NCBI GenBank assembly: GCA_025765595.1
Contig: JAIVFH010000141.1
Coordinates: 1 to 64,000, forward strand
Direction: 5' to 3'
Length of the DNA: 64,000 bases
Source: Obelidium mucronatum
Lineage: Eukaryota; Chytridiomycota; Chytridiomycetes; Chytridiales; Chytriomycetaceae
The translations under genes and the position numbers were made by a program. The notes under the pieces were generated by a model that worked only from the letters and a program-made list of their open reading frames with translations, had not been told where the DNA came from and made no database searches. This document shows, in pieces, positions 1 through 9,721 of the stretch; within the stretch, counting starts at the first letter, position 1, and each line of letters opens with the position of its first letter.

Positions 1-2
1 AG

Positions 3-440
3 CGCTGTGCCCAAGTTCTGACCCGTGCCCATGCTGTCACCTGTTCTGGGGGTGATACTCTTCTCAAACATGTCCATGAGGAGGTGCTTAGGCCTGCCTG
101 TGAACGACACACTCGAATCGACGCTGTGCTCAACCACTACCGGAACTCTTCTCCACTGGACACCATGGCCTACAAGACTTGTCTCACAGCCATCAAGGAC
201 ATACTTAAAAAATGCCGGGGCCTCAAACGACGCAAGGACAACAGATTCTGGGTGGCGGACGTACCTAGCGACAGCGACAGCGACAATGAAACACCAGCTC
301 CAGCCAGGCCAGCCAGGCCTGCACCGCGAACGATGCAATCTCTGGCGCAGTCGGCACGGGCGAGACTTCAAGCTCAACAGCGAAACCGACCTGTAGGCCG
401 ACCAAGGCGCCAGGAGAGTGGGAACCACCGCGTGGGATAA
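3..440 (+). CDS. C-terminal part of an unrecognised protein, cut by the window edge
   Basis: One frame is open from the left edge to a TAG-free run ending at a stop near 440, so the 5' end lies outside the window. The visible ~145 residues hold a Cys/His-containing start, a helical basic middle (ILKKCRGLKRRKD), an Asp/Ser run (DSDSDNE), and a Pro/Ala/Arg-rich tail with an AT-hook-like GRPRRQ. I do not recognise the family. The neighbouring transposon debris and the basic tail make a mobile-element protein possible. A second overlapping frame (25-396) looks like a shadow. Confidence 0.4.
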   Translation, partial: RCAQVLTRAHAVTCSGGDTLLKHVHEEVLRPACERHTRIDAVLNHYRNSSPLDTMAYKTCLTAIKDILKKCRGLKRRKDNRFWVADVPSDSDSDNETPAPARPARPAPRTMQSLAQSARARLQAQQRNRPVGRPRRQESGNHRVG

Positions 441-1003
441 TTGGGATGGGGTATTTTTGACTGCAAGTATATTTTTATGACCTGAACTTATTGACCTTTA
501 TATTCTACTTGTTTCTACTTGTTTTTTTTCTTTGAAGCCAGTGGAGGGACGGGAACTTATGAAATAGGGGGAATGAGGTGGAATCTGCCAAGACTTGTTT
601 ATGTTTATATGTTTTTACTACATAAAGTGCTCTTGAGATCGTTAGGGTTAGGGTTAAGGGTTATTGGCCATTTGATGATAACGCATAGAACGCAAAAGTC
701 ACAGGTAGCACCCAGCAGGTGGCAGACCAGAGACAACAAAAGCAACAGCCATGTGGGCAGAATAGTCTCTGGCAATCAGAATTCAAAAAATATTTCAGAT
801 TTTGGTCAAATTCAGTATTTGCAAATATCCAAAAAAAAACCAAAATGCGAAAAATCATATATTGTGGTCAAATATTGGGTAAATAAAAGATGCAGTTTGA
901 AGCAGCATTTCCATGCCAAATTTCACAAAAATGGAAGAAAAAACTTCTAATAATGTAAAAAATGAACTCGATTCAAAAACCGACAATAATGATAAACAAC
1001 AAT
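441..1003. other. AT-rich stretch without a supported gene
   Basis: This is low-complexity A/T-rich sequence with poly-T and poly-A runs. It contains the short TTAGGG run annotated separately and nothing that reads as a conserved protein. It ends at the inverted repeat of the transposon that begins at 1004. Confidence 0.6.
642..660 (+). repeat. Short interstitial telomere-like TTAGGG run
   Basis: TTAGGGTTAGGGTTAAGGG is three units of the fungal/animal telomere repeat, the last with an extra A. It is far too short to be a chromosome end. It may be a repaired break or chance. Confidence 0.5.
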
Positions 1004-1285
1004 AGACATGTGCCGGTTTTCTGTGAAAATCGGTATTTAGCAATAGAATATCGCTAATTACAGGTTTACCATAAATATCGGTAATCCTCGGTAATTTTAT
1101 CGATAAATAAAGTTAAATATAGTGAATTATCATAATCTCTTTATTTTGCAATAATTCGACGATAACTTTTTGCAAAACATCGAATTTTATCGATAGCAAA
1201 AACAAACCAAAAAAAAAAACAACAAATGTCAAAAATCACCGCCGCTACCGCCACCAAGGTAACAAATTTTCCTCCTACCCTCCAT

Positions 1286-2086
1286 TCATAAAGTCTCATC
1301 CTCCTCATCCTCCTCCTCCTCCTCCTCCTCATCCTCATCCTCATCCTCATCCTCATTCTCATCCTCATCATCCTCAGCTTCCCCCTTCCCCCCCTCACCA
1401 ACAACCTTCGTCTTTGACATCTTCTTCACCGCTTTCTTCTTCTTTTCCTTTTCCTTTGCTAACTTCTTCTTATTTGCAGCCACCTTCAAACTGTCAGTCT
1501 TCGAGAGCTTCATGGACTCCATTGCGTCGAATGAAACCCCAGCATTGGACACTACAGCCACACTCTGGCGAAAGATCTGGGCAGCGTTTTGCTTCACAAG
1601 AGATTCTTGTGAAGTAGCGATTCGGCTGAGGAAGGTGGCAATCTGTTTAAGGTATCTAGTGTTATGATTTCCTGACGTTGCTGCTGCTGACTCCTGGATA
1701 TTGGCTAATAGGGCATCAGTTTCCACCACATCATCATCGCCTTCGCTTGCTGGAAGAGCGTCAGCAAGTTCATCAAGCTCGTTGCTGCGGCTCTTGAGCT
1801 TCATGGAGTCAATCGTCAATCCCAGCTTCTGCTTGATCATTGCTGCAAGTCGGGTGAACTTTGTGCGCTTACTAGTGCGTGTTTGGCGGAACCTATCCAT
1901 GATTTGCGAAGGTAAGTGTTGATACATGGTGGAAAGGTGATGGTTGTCTGTGTTACTTACCATGTCCATTAGCTGCTTCTTACGTGGAGACTGAAAGAGA
2001 GGAATAACGTCATCAAATACGGGCTTCTTAATTGGGCTGGCTGACTTTGAAGTGATAGGCTTCTTTGTGTTTTTGGATGCTGACAT
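1286..2086 (-). CDS. Acidic-tailed accessory protein of the transposon, unknown function
   Basis: This is an intact 266-aa frame. The N-terminus is basic and Ser/Lys-rich (MSASKNTKKPITSK), followed by a helical middle (about residues 35-180) with basic clusters such as RQTRTSKRTKF. A Lys-rich stretch (about 205-230) precedes a C-terminal run of some 35 Asp/Glu residues encoded by a CTC/CAT-type microsatellite. It lies between the inverted ends of the element and faces away from the transposase gene, the position of the DNA-binding partner protein in many Harbinger elements. I see no clear Myb/SANT signature, so that role is only positional inference. Confidence 0.5.
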   Translation of the reverse strand: MSASKNTKKPITSKSASPIKKPVFDDVIPLFQSPRKKQLMDMVSNTDNHHLSTMYQHLPSQIMDRFRQTRTSKRTKFTRLAAMIKQKLGLTIDSMKLKSRSNELDELADALPASEGDDDVVETDALLANIQESAAATSGNHNTRYLKQIATFLSRIATSQESLVKQNAAQIFRQSVAVVSNAGVSFDAMESMKLSKTDSLKVAANKKKLAKEKEKKKKAVKKMSKTKVVGEGGKGEAEDDEDENEDEDEDEDEEEEEEEDEEDETL

Positions 2087-2387
2087 GATGTTTGGGGTGT
2101 TTCATTTCTACGCGTCAAGACGCGTTTCTTTTATTAGATTTCAAATAAATTCCATTTAAACAATTCATTAGAATATTCCATTTCTATATATCAGTTGTAA
2201 TTACAAGACAGGTAAGTAATCAGTAGAATAAAAAATGTCATGGAACTTTGTTGTTGGGAGCTTACGTGCATCAACTGGATTGGATCAAGAGACGTTGGAG
2301 GAGTTGTTCCTGAAGTACTGTGGCAGAAATACACCAATCAAGACCCGCAAGTGCTTGTTTGACTGTTTTCAGAGTTTGAAGACAGAC

Positions 2388-2547
2388 ACAACCAAACGGG
2401 CCTCAGCTGAATATAAAACCCGCAAATCCTAAGGATCCCTTGCTGGAAAAATTAAAAAGGGTATTATACAACCAAACGGGCCTCAGCTGAATATAAAACC
2501 CGCAAATCCTAAGGATCCCTTGCTGGAAAAATTAAAAAGGGTATTAT
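2388..2547 (+). repeat. 80-bp perfect tandem duplication
   Basis: The 80 bases at 2388-2467 are repeated immediately at 2468-2547. The duplication falls in the N-terminal part of the DDE transposase and introduces a stop after KTRKS, so it is one of the lesions that inactivated that gene. Confidence 0.9.
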
Positions 2548-3042
2548 TTATTTGGGAAGTGTCATCAACGAACTGGAGGAGGTGTGGGATGATCGCTGGT
2601 GTGATGCAAATGACATCACAGATGGGTCATTTGACTTACCCCACCACCTCTCCCTTGACGCATTTCCGGTAAGTGGTCTATTTTACTTATTTCTTTATTT
2701 TATCATTCTGCATTTGTTATTCACTTAGTTTTTCTTAGGTTTATATCCAGAGGCCACCCCATCGCAAACAGAGAAGGTTCTTCTCTGGTAAGTACAAGAG
2801 GCATTGCGTAAAAGTGCAATGCCTTACAGACAATTGCGGTAACATCTGCTGGATGGGGGAAATGGTATGTCTTGCTGTCAAACATCAACAGTTCTAACTG
2901 AAGTACCAGATGTTCAAAGGATCCATCCATGACATGACCATGTACGCCCGTGATCATCCTCAATTGGATCCGGGCGAGTTGGTGCTGGCTGATAAGGGCT
3001 ATGTGGGTCCTCGCGGACGAGCCCTCAGCCTGATTGTGCCCT

Positions 3043-4421
3043 TCAAAATTTGAAGGGCACAATCAGTTCTCGGAACGGTGTCAAAAACAAAACCAACTCC
3101 CCTAACAGTCGGACTTCATCGTCATCCAGCTGCAACATATACTTCTGCTTTTTGTTTAATAATTCATTGACTTTGATGAGGTTCCGTGCCACACTTTCCA
3201 GTAAGGTAAGCAGGGAGTTCCAGCGAGTGACCACCTCTTGTTTTAATGTAGAATCCAATTCATCTTGAAGTCCAGCTTGCTTGAAGTAAGTAACAATGTC
3301 CTTCAATTTATCCACAAGCTGGTATATGGAGGGCATGTCAGCCATGAACGGGTATGCTGTAGTCTTGACGCCGCCAGTTGAGGTTGTCTGTTTGTTCAGA
3401 ACTGAAGTCACACAGGTTGATATCTTGTGGTCTGCACATGGAAGCCATCCGTAATAACTGGGGAGTCCGTCTTCAGCATGGTTGTTTGAGGCTGAATCGG
3501 TGACAACAACAACTTGACTTGCAACAGTTGCGCCAAAGCTTTCCAAGATACGGCGGACAGCTTCAAGGATGCTTGCAGCAGTATGGCTGCCGTAAAACGG
3601 CTCCACTGCTAAAGTTACAGCCGTGAGTTTGAAATTGTCATCGATGAAGGAAGCGGTGACGGAGATGTAGGAGACTTTGTTATGGTCATCTGTCCACAAA
3701 TCCACTGTTGCTCCAACTCCATGCAAGCCCTGCGTATGTGCAGTAAGCGCTTTCTGAAGTGGGACCCTTGCACTTGCGGCTACTTTGGTGACATTGCGAC
3801 TGATAGTTGTTGGGTGGGCAATGATCTCACCAACATCCATTGGAACCCCAAGCCAAACTCCTGCATTGTAGATGCCTTGGCAGAACGCTTGAAAGCCTTC
3901 TCCTTCAACAATATGGAATGGCCGAATGTCCAATGCACACATTTGAACCAATTTCTCCGTTATTTTTTCTTTCACATCAGCAGGTGCTTTCGACCGAGGC
4001 GAATACTTTTGGAGTGTATTACGGGTTGCAGTTGTAGGGCATTTATGATTGTTCAGGTTTGATGTGCCTGTAGGAGGTAATCATGAAATTACCATTACAG
4101 TTTGAAGGAATCACGAAACGAGCACTTACTCTTTCCTACTGTGTCATACTGGTATACTTGCAAACAAAGGAAGCATGCAGCGGCAACATTTTTTGTATCA
4201 AGGTAAGATACAAATTTCCCTGATGCCTTGTCCCGAACCAGTCCACTGTTGGACCAGCATTTGGCTTTTGTTCCCTCCTTTTTAACAATTTCCAGCTGAT
4301 GTGATCGCCCTTTCATGCCATCAAGAAGCTGTTTCCATTGATCCACGCTTTCTTGTTCTGGAGGAGGTTGCGGAAGTTGCATGTGAAAAAATAGTTGGAT
4401 GTGTAAAAAAAAAAAATTCAT
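3043..4421 (-). pseudogene. hAT-family transposase with BED zinc finger, C-terminally truncated
   Basis: Two exons (4421-4130 and 4067-3043, with intron donor GTAAGT and acceptor CTACAG) give 438 aa. The BED finger is assembled across the intron: CFLC in exon 1, then STSNLNNHKC in exon 2. The catalytic region shows the hAT hallmarks LPCADHKISTCV and VVTRWNSLL. The C-terminal dimerisation region expected after this is missing. The frame instead runs into an 18-bp inverted copy of the neighbouring transposase (3049-3066), which supplies its last residues and stop. The insertion that carries it spans about 3066-4585 and sits inside the DDE transposase gene. The start Met is uncertain. Confidence 0.75.
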
Positions 4422-5002
4422 AGGAAAATTACTTTTATTTACATGAAAGTCATATCATAGTGGTTAACCAGACCCTCAACCGAAACCACCCCGATATAAA
4501 TTAGTTCACTAATTTATCACCCGAAACCGGCCCGTACCCGAACGGTTTCGGGCCGGAAGCGGGCGGTTTTCGGCTCGGCCAGCCGATGCATTGCTCTGCT
4601 TCAAATCTACTGCCAGAACGCCACTCACCCCCTTCAAGCGTGCCTACAACCACATGCACGCCATCAAACGCGTGGTCGAGCATTCCTTTGGATTTGCAAA
4701 GCGCTACACCGCAATCAAACACACAAATCGTGTTCGCAGAGTTCCAGAATCCTTCAACCCTGGACAAATGGATCGCTCCTACCTCTGGAATATCATCAAG
4801 GTTATTATTCACAGCACAACAATGTACACCTTCAAGAACCAACAGCGGTATCCTTAGATGTAGGATAGTAAAATAAATTTAATATTGAAGATTTTCTCTT
4901 ATTTACTTTAGAGTTATTCTTTTCTTTTGTCTATGGGCATAACGCCGCTTGCTTGTTTATTTGATTTTATTTCCAATGTATTGTAAACTTAGATTATGAA
5001 CG

Positions 5003-5078
5003 TTGAGTCACTAGCGCAGTGAGTTACTGCTTGAGTGAAGGAGATTTAAGGCTAGTGGTTCGATTCCCACTAAGTATT
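5003..5078 (+). repeat. tRNA-like sequence (box A/box B), possible SINE head
   Basis: TAGCGCAGTGAG resembles a box A and GGTTCGATTCC is a perfect box B, spaced as in a tRNA gene. The acceptor and anticodon stems do not pair well, so a functional tRNA is unlikely. A tRNA-derived SINE head or tRNA pseudogene fits better. It lies inside the inverted-repeat transposon. Confidence 0.4.
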
Positions 5079-5279
5079 TTTTTTGGTGGTTGACCGATAA
5101 CGATATTTTTATTGCGATGCGCTATTGCGCTAATTCTCTATAAAAACCGCAATATAGAGACCAATTTTTAGCGTTTATTATCGATCTATCGATTGCCGGT
5201 AAAAACCGGCACATGTCTAATAATTATAGTAAAACTAAAAAGAAAAGAGAAAATAAAAAGAAGACTTCCTGAGACCACT

Positions 5280-6907
5280 TAAAACTCGTCCTGCAGATCC
5301 TTCAAGAACTCAACCAGTGCCTCATCCAAATCAGTGCCCAAGAACATGGCCGCATTGTGAGGGTCAGCCAAAACTTTTCCAAACTTGTATGTGATTCAAA
5401 GATACAGCCAAGAACAGTACTGGCCCTCAAATTCTCCATTGTACCGCATCAAGAGGTTGTTGAGCTTTTTGGCAATCACCGTTGTCAGTTGGACTGACTC
5501 TGGAAGTTTCAACGACGTTGCAGGAGACTGATCAATTGCAGGAGGTTTCATCATCTCCAGGGCTTGGCCAGGGGTATTTGTCAGAGCATCAATTTGAGTT
5601 GGGTTCTGATGGACTCGCTTTTTGAGTACTCCCAGTCCTGAAGTTGCTGATCATAGCCCCCTTCGAAACAGTGCCAGCGGAGCCACCGGCTGAGATGGAG
5701 CTGCAAGCGTTGGCAGCAGTGTTAGGAATTCATGAATGTGGAGATTCATGAATTTCACCATTCATGAATGGGAAATATTCATGAATACATGAATTTTGAT
5801 GAATATTTGATGAAATGTTTAAAACTGTATAGAGAAAAAACAGATAAAAATGCGTTTTCTGAGATCCACAATTATAATTAGGCTGTTGGCTGGCAAGCGA
5901 GTTTTTGTTTTTTCAATTCGGTGTTGATGCTTTAATTTGATTTATTCTTTGATTTTTTGGAGTTGAACATTAAACATTAAGGAGTTGAACCACTGAGTTG
6001 AACCTTTAAAGCCGACATTCACCACATCCATGAAAGATTCACAAAAATTCATATTTTCAGGATTCATGAATAGTCAAATTCATGAAAGTCACATTCATGA
6101 ACCTTAAAATTTCATGAAATATGAATTGTGAGTTCATGAATTCCTAACACTGGTTGGCAGCATTGGAGTTGGAGCTAGAAGACCTGGAGCTGTAGCTAGA
6201 AGAATTGACACAGGAGCTGGAAACTGTAGAGATTCACGGTAGCTGTTCTCTTTTTCAGATTCTTCTCCGGTGTCTTTGTTGACAGCAGCTTGCATTCACC
6301 CACTTTTGGCGCCAGCTGCCGCTGCCACAGAACTCAATGCTAACATCCCAGTGGCCATGTTTTTTTGTAGAGTTCCGAGAGAGCAGAAGGTCACGGCAAC
6401 CTTGTGTGGTGATATCACGAGCATTCACATGATGCTCCTTTTTAAGGGTCTGAAAGAAAAAAGGGAATACAGCGTTAAAGATACTCATGACAGGGAATTG
6501 GTTTTTATAAAGTTGAATTCACTTCAATATATGATGATGTCTGGGTCATTTGTAGGAGTATGAGTTTCTTCAACTCAACCCCACCCACTACGACTCTTCA
6601 TGTTGAGAGTCATTTGGAGACGATTTCTCAGGGTTGCGTTCTTGGACTTGAGCTGTGGGCAGGTGAGGTTTACTTTGAACTTGGTGTTCACGCGATCCTG
6701 CACCAATTTCCAAACATTGTCCTTAAATGATTGGCCAGCACGGTTTCCTGCTTTGGCTTGAGAACAGAGCTGCTCCAGTAGATACATCTCTTGCTCATTT
6801 GTCCAGTTGTGTCTTGACGACATTATTTTTCTCATTTGCAAAGTCCTGAAAGACACTGTTACAAGCAAAGGCACATGACATCGTGTCTTGTGATCAGAAG
6901 ATGCCAA
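5280..6907 (-). pseudogene. Myb/SANT-like DNA-binding protein of a second Harbinger-type element, broken
   Basis: The N-terminal exon at 6907-6575 encodes a Myb/SANT-like (Myb_DNA-bind_3) domain: NWTNEQEMYLLEQL, then SFKDNVWKLVQDRVN and PQLKSKNATLRNRL. The rest of the frame runs downstream on the minus strand, with a Gln/Ser/Pro-rich part around 5280-5716. It is interrupted by frame breaks and by the 436-bp MITE. Harbinger elements typically carry such a protein beside the DDE transposase, and one lies just upstream at 6979-8140 in the opposite orientation. It is clearly not functional. Confidence 0.6.
5717..6152. mobile_element. Non-autonomous hAT-type MITE, 436 bp, with 8-bp target-site duplication
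   Basis: The perfect 20-bp terminal inverted repeats are CAGTGTTAGGAATTCATGAA (5717-5736) and its complement (6133-6152). The flanking 8-mer GTTGGCAG occurs at 5709-5716 and 6153-6160, a clean 8-bp duplication. CAG ends plus an 8-bp duplication are diagnostic of hAT elements. There is no coding capacity. The interior is studded with copies of the palindrome ATTCATGAAT, probably subterminal transposase-binding repeats. It inserted into the decayed Myb/SANT gene. Confidence 0.92.
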
Positions 6908-6978
6908 TTGGTCAATTGTGTTCCGGAACCAATTGCGTCATGCAAGGCTTGTGATTTTTTTGACTTTGTTCTTTTTCA

Positions 6979-8140
6979 ATGAAGCGACTCAACCTCACTG
7001 AACAAGAAAGACGCCGTTGTATTGCTATCCTGGTCATTGCGGTAGCAGCAGCCAAAGCCATACAGCTGGCGCAGAAGCGTCTGCGTATCACTCCTTGCCA
7101 TACTTGAGCAAGAGTTGTGAACTGGCAGCAAAGTGCACATCCATGAGAACTTGCAAATGGATGTTGAAACGTTTGAGTAAATTACTTTTATTGGTATGAC
7201 TTTCCTTGGTGTAACTCGAAGTTGTATTGTTCTTACTTTCTTGATGGCGCAAACAGTTTGCCACCTCGTAGGTCCATGACACCCAGCAAGTAAGTCGCCA
7301 TATCCCTTCACATTGTGGGAGGCAATAATTCAAACCGAGAAACCCAAGAATGCTTTCAAAGGTCAGGAGAAACCATAAGTAAGTGCTTCCACGGGTGCTT
7401 GGCTGCATTGTTGGTGTTGGCACCACGCTTTATGAAGTGCCGCAAGAAGGATGCCCTATTCCGGAAGGGATCTCAAGTGATAGTAAGTTTTCCCCTTATT
7501 TTGATGGATGTATTGCGGTATTTGATGTAGCCCACATCCATGCCATTGTTGGTGAAACTAAGAGTGCCCCTTACAGGGATCGAAACGGTGGAGTCAAAAT
7601 GTGGTCAGCGCTTGTGGATTTGGTATGATGTACCAGCATATTCATGCTGGATGGGAGGGCTTTGCCCACGACGGATGGGTCCTACAAGATGCCCTGGAAA
7701 AGGGATTCACAATCCCACCATGGCGGTATTATGTCGCTGACGCTGGATATGGCTTGACACGACAAGTTCTGGTTCCATATCAAGGGGTCCAGTATCATCT
7801 GAAGGAATGGGGCCAAGTGCGTCTGAGATAAATTTGGCGGCCTCAGTGTATTGTTTGCTCATTTTCTATCATTAGACCGGCAAATAGTGAAGAACTCTTT
7901 AATTTGCGGCATGCAAAACTCCAGAACATTGTCGAACAGATTTTTGGTTGCACTTGTAAACGGTTCACAATTCTGAAAGCAATGAGAGGACACACACTGG
8001 AAACTCAGTGGGATCTGGTCATTGCCCTGTGCGCCTTGTCATTTGAAAGCTATACCAGAATGACAGAATGGGCTTTGATTACCAGCCTGAGACTATTGAA
8101 AGTGGAGGAGGTGGTCAAGAAGAAGCAGTTGGTGGTGTGA
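6979..8140 (+). pseudogene. Harbinger-type DDE transposase, frame-broken
   Basis: Recognisable pieces run in order. FDVAHIHAIVGETKSAPYRD carries the first Asp region; GGVKMW and GWEGFAHDGWVLQDAL follow; RYYVADAGYGL carries the second Asp; VQYHLKEWGQ and IVEQIFGCTCKRFTIL carry the Glu region. At least three frame changes (near 7500, 7620 and 7830) and lost start and splice signals make it a pseudogene. It pairs with the minus-strand Myb/SANT relic to form one dead Harbinger-type element whose outer ends I could not define. Confidence 0.7.
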
Positions 8141-8792
8141 GGGGTGGGGATAAAGATGCCAAGGCTTGGAGGGACTCTTTTGCAGAGGCAATGTGGCAGG
8201 ACTATCAGCGTCCTGTTAGAATACATCATTATTTTGAATTTGTAAAAAAATATTTGCCTTTTACTATCTTTTTTTTCAAATATTGTTGAACATCTGTAAA
8301 TTGCGAATTTACAGATATCGGGAGCACAATATTTCAAAATATTCAATCTGACCCAATATTTGGGATTTGGAAATAAACTCAAATTTTCTTTTTCACTGCC
8401 AAACGGGGCCTAAGAAAACCAAAAAACAAAAAAACTTTTCCTTCTCTATTTATTTATGCAACAACATAAAACGCCCTCCTCCTCCTCCTCCTCCTCCTCT
8501 TCAAATTGATGTTTCCATCAAGCAAACATTTCGAATCAATTCAAACTGAAGCAATGAAGCACAATTATGCAATGAAGCACAAGTAAGCTGACTTCCTGAA
8601 AACGTACGCTCAATTGCAGCAGTCAAATTTTTTCTGGGTGGAACCTTTGTGCTTTTAAGTGAAAAAAAAGTTTGTGCTTTTGTTAAAAATAACCTTCTTA
8701 TATATGCATGCAAGGATGTAAAAAAGAGAGAAATTGGAGAGGGAACCCAAAAAAAAAGGATCTACAAAGATTTTTTTGTTCCTTTTTTCAAC
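8141..8792. other. Gene-free AT-rich spacer with a CTC microsatellite
   Basis: I see no conserved reading frame. A (CTC)n tract of about 25 bp lies near 8475-8499, with several poly-A/poly-T runs. The spacer separates the transposon graveyard from the housekeeping block. Confidence 0.6.
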
Positions 8793-9044
8793 TCACAAGC
8801 TTGGAAGGTTTTCAAGGCTGAGTTCCAAGTCAGCGACAAAGAGCAACTTTAGTGATTGCAAATCTTTGCTGGTATATACAACCAAATCATCAGATTCAGG
8901 AGGCTTTGTGATGATGGGTTCTGGATATTCTTTTAGAACTGATTGGAAGCATTGTCTTGTCAAATCCATGAATTCTGTTTTTTTTGGATAAGTGTCAGCA
9001 GTATTAATTTGAGATGGAATCTTTTCAGAATCTTGTCCTTTTTC

Positions 9045-9125
<81 letters not shown>

Positions 9126-9666
9126 ACGCACACACGCACCCATGTAATAAAAGCACAACTTGAAATAAAGAAGAAAACTCTTTTTCGGAATCGCGATTCC
9201 GGTGGCAGCGGCAATAACACCACCACCATCTGCCAACGTTGAGTTGTTTTCCCGATTCTGAGGAGCAGGTTCTCGAAGCCCCAAAATATATTCAGTCACA
9301 TTCACAGGCCTCTGAATCAATTCATATGGGAACCCCGTACTAATCAGCTCCACCAGGTGAAAATAATCCGCCGGTTTGAAGTTCTGTTCAGGGTTTGAAT
9401 TCAAGAGGGCGGAATACTGGGCAGAGAAGGAGAGCCGGTTCTGTGGCGTGGCTTTGATGTAGCTAAACTCTCGGAACAGGACGTTGGTTCCATTGCAGAT
9501 GGCGTCGAAATTCTCGAGCAAGAAGAGGGTCGTGTTGGGAGGTCGTTCGTCTGACATTTTCGATAGTATATCCTAGCGTCGTCATTGTAGCTTTAAAATC
9601 GCGTGATGGAAGCCATTTTCTTACATTCAGATAAACTGGGAGTCCATGGCTCTCCAAATACTCCAT
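8793..9666 (-). CDS. RIIa-fold protein resembling tubulin polyglutamylase subunit TPGS1
   Basis: Exon 1 (9666-9625, 14 codons) joins exon 2 at 9572 across a 52-bp intron (GTAAGA..CTAG), giving MEYLESHGLPVYLN followed by DILSKMSDERPPNTTLFLLE. This is a RIIa/Dpy-30-like docking segment. The next part (FSAQYSALLN, DYFHLVELISTGFPYELIQR) is similar in layout to TPGS1, which anchors the tubulin polyglutamylase complex on axonemes. A second intron contains a 78-base homopolymer. Exon 3 ends at 8793 (about 85 residues, ending LENLPSL). A role in a flagellum would fit a zoosporic fungus. The family call is by motif memory and is moderately sure; the borders of intron 2 are not fixed. Confidence 0.5.
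9046..9123 (+). repeat. 78-base poly-A tract (poly-T in the sense of the host gene)
   Basis: This is an uninterrupted run of 78 A. It lies in the second intron of the TPGS1-like gene. Read on the plus strand it could be the tail of an inserted retrotransposed RNA, but no element body is obvious upstream. The length may also be distorted by assembly. Confidence 0.9.
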
Positions 9667-9721
9667 TTGATTGATTTGGTAGTGACAAGAAAACAAAATT
9701 TATTCCAAAACAAAGGCCGTT

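Larger units (their letters stand above)
2235..4857 (+). pseudogene. DDE_Tnp_4-type transposase split by a hAT insertion
   Basis: Pieces of one transposase run along the plus strand. An N-terminal piece starts at 2235 and breaks at an 80-bp tandem duplication. A core follows with two apparent introns (about 2670-2739, GTAAGT..TTAG; about 2872-2908, ending ACCAG). The core shows SLDAFPVYIQRP (first Asp), FFSGKYKRHCVKVQ, GSIHD and LADKGY (second Asp), then stops at 3047. The C-terminal part resumes near 4590 with RVVEHSFGFAKRYTAI (the Glu region) and ends at 4857. All three acidic catalytic positions survive, but hAT sequence separates the last from the rest, so the gene is dead as it stands. 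Confidence 0.7.
1004..5218. mobile_element. DNA transposon with 18-bp inverted ends (Harbinger/ISL2EU-like), itself disrupted
   Basis: The left end (TAGACATGTGCCGGTTTT from 1003) recurs inverted at 5202-5219. Both ends are flanked by AAT (1001-1003 and 5219-5221), a possible 3-bp target-site duplication; this fixes the element at 1004-5218. Inside lie an acidic-tailed ORF on the minus strand, a DDE transposase of the DDE_Tnp_4 type on the plus strand, and a hAT fragment that splits the transposase. A transposase plus a separate small protein and a 3-bp duplication fits the PIF/Harbinger superfamily. The superfamily call is inference from those traits. Confidence 0.6.

Noticed and set aside
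642..660. Chromosome end.
   Set aside because: Only three TTAGGG-like units, with unrelated sequence on both sides.
5003..5078. Functional tRNA gene.
   Set aside because: Box A and B are good but the acceptor and anticodon stems do not pair and no proper anticodon loop is formed.
8943..9242. Plus- and minus-strand ORFs through the poly-A tract (poly-Lys or poly-Phe proteins).
   Set aside because: Artefacts of the homopolymer inside an intron of the TPGS1-like gene.
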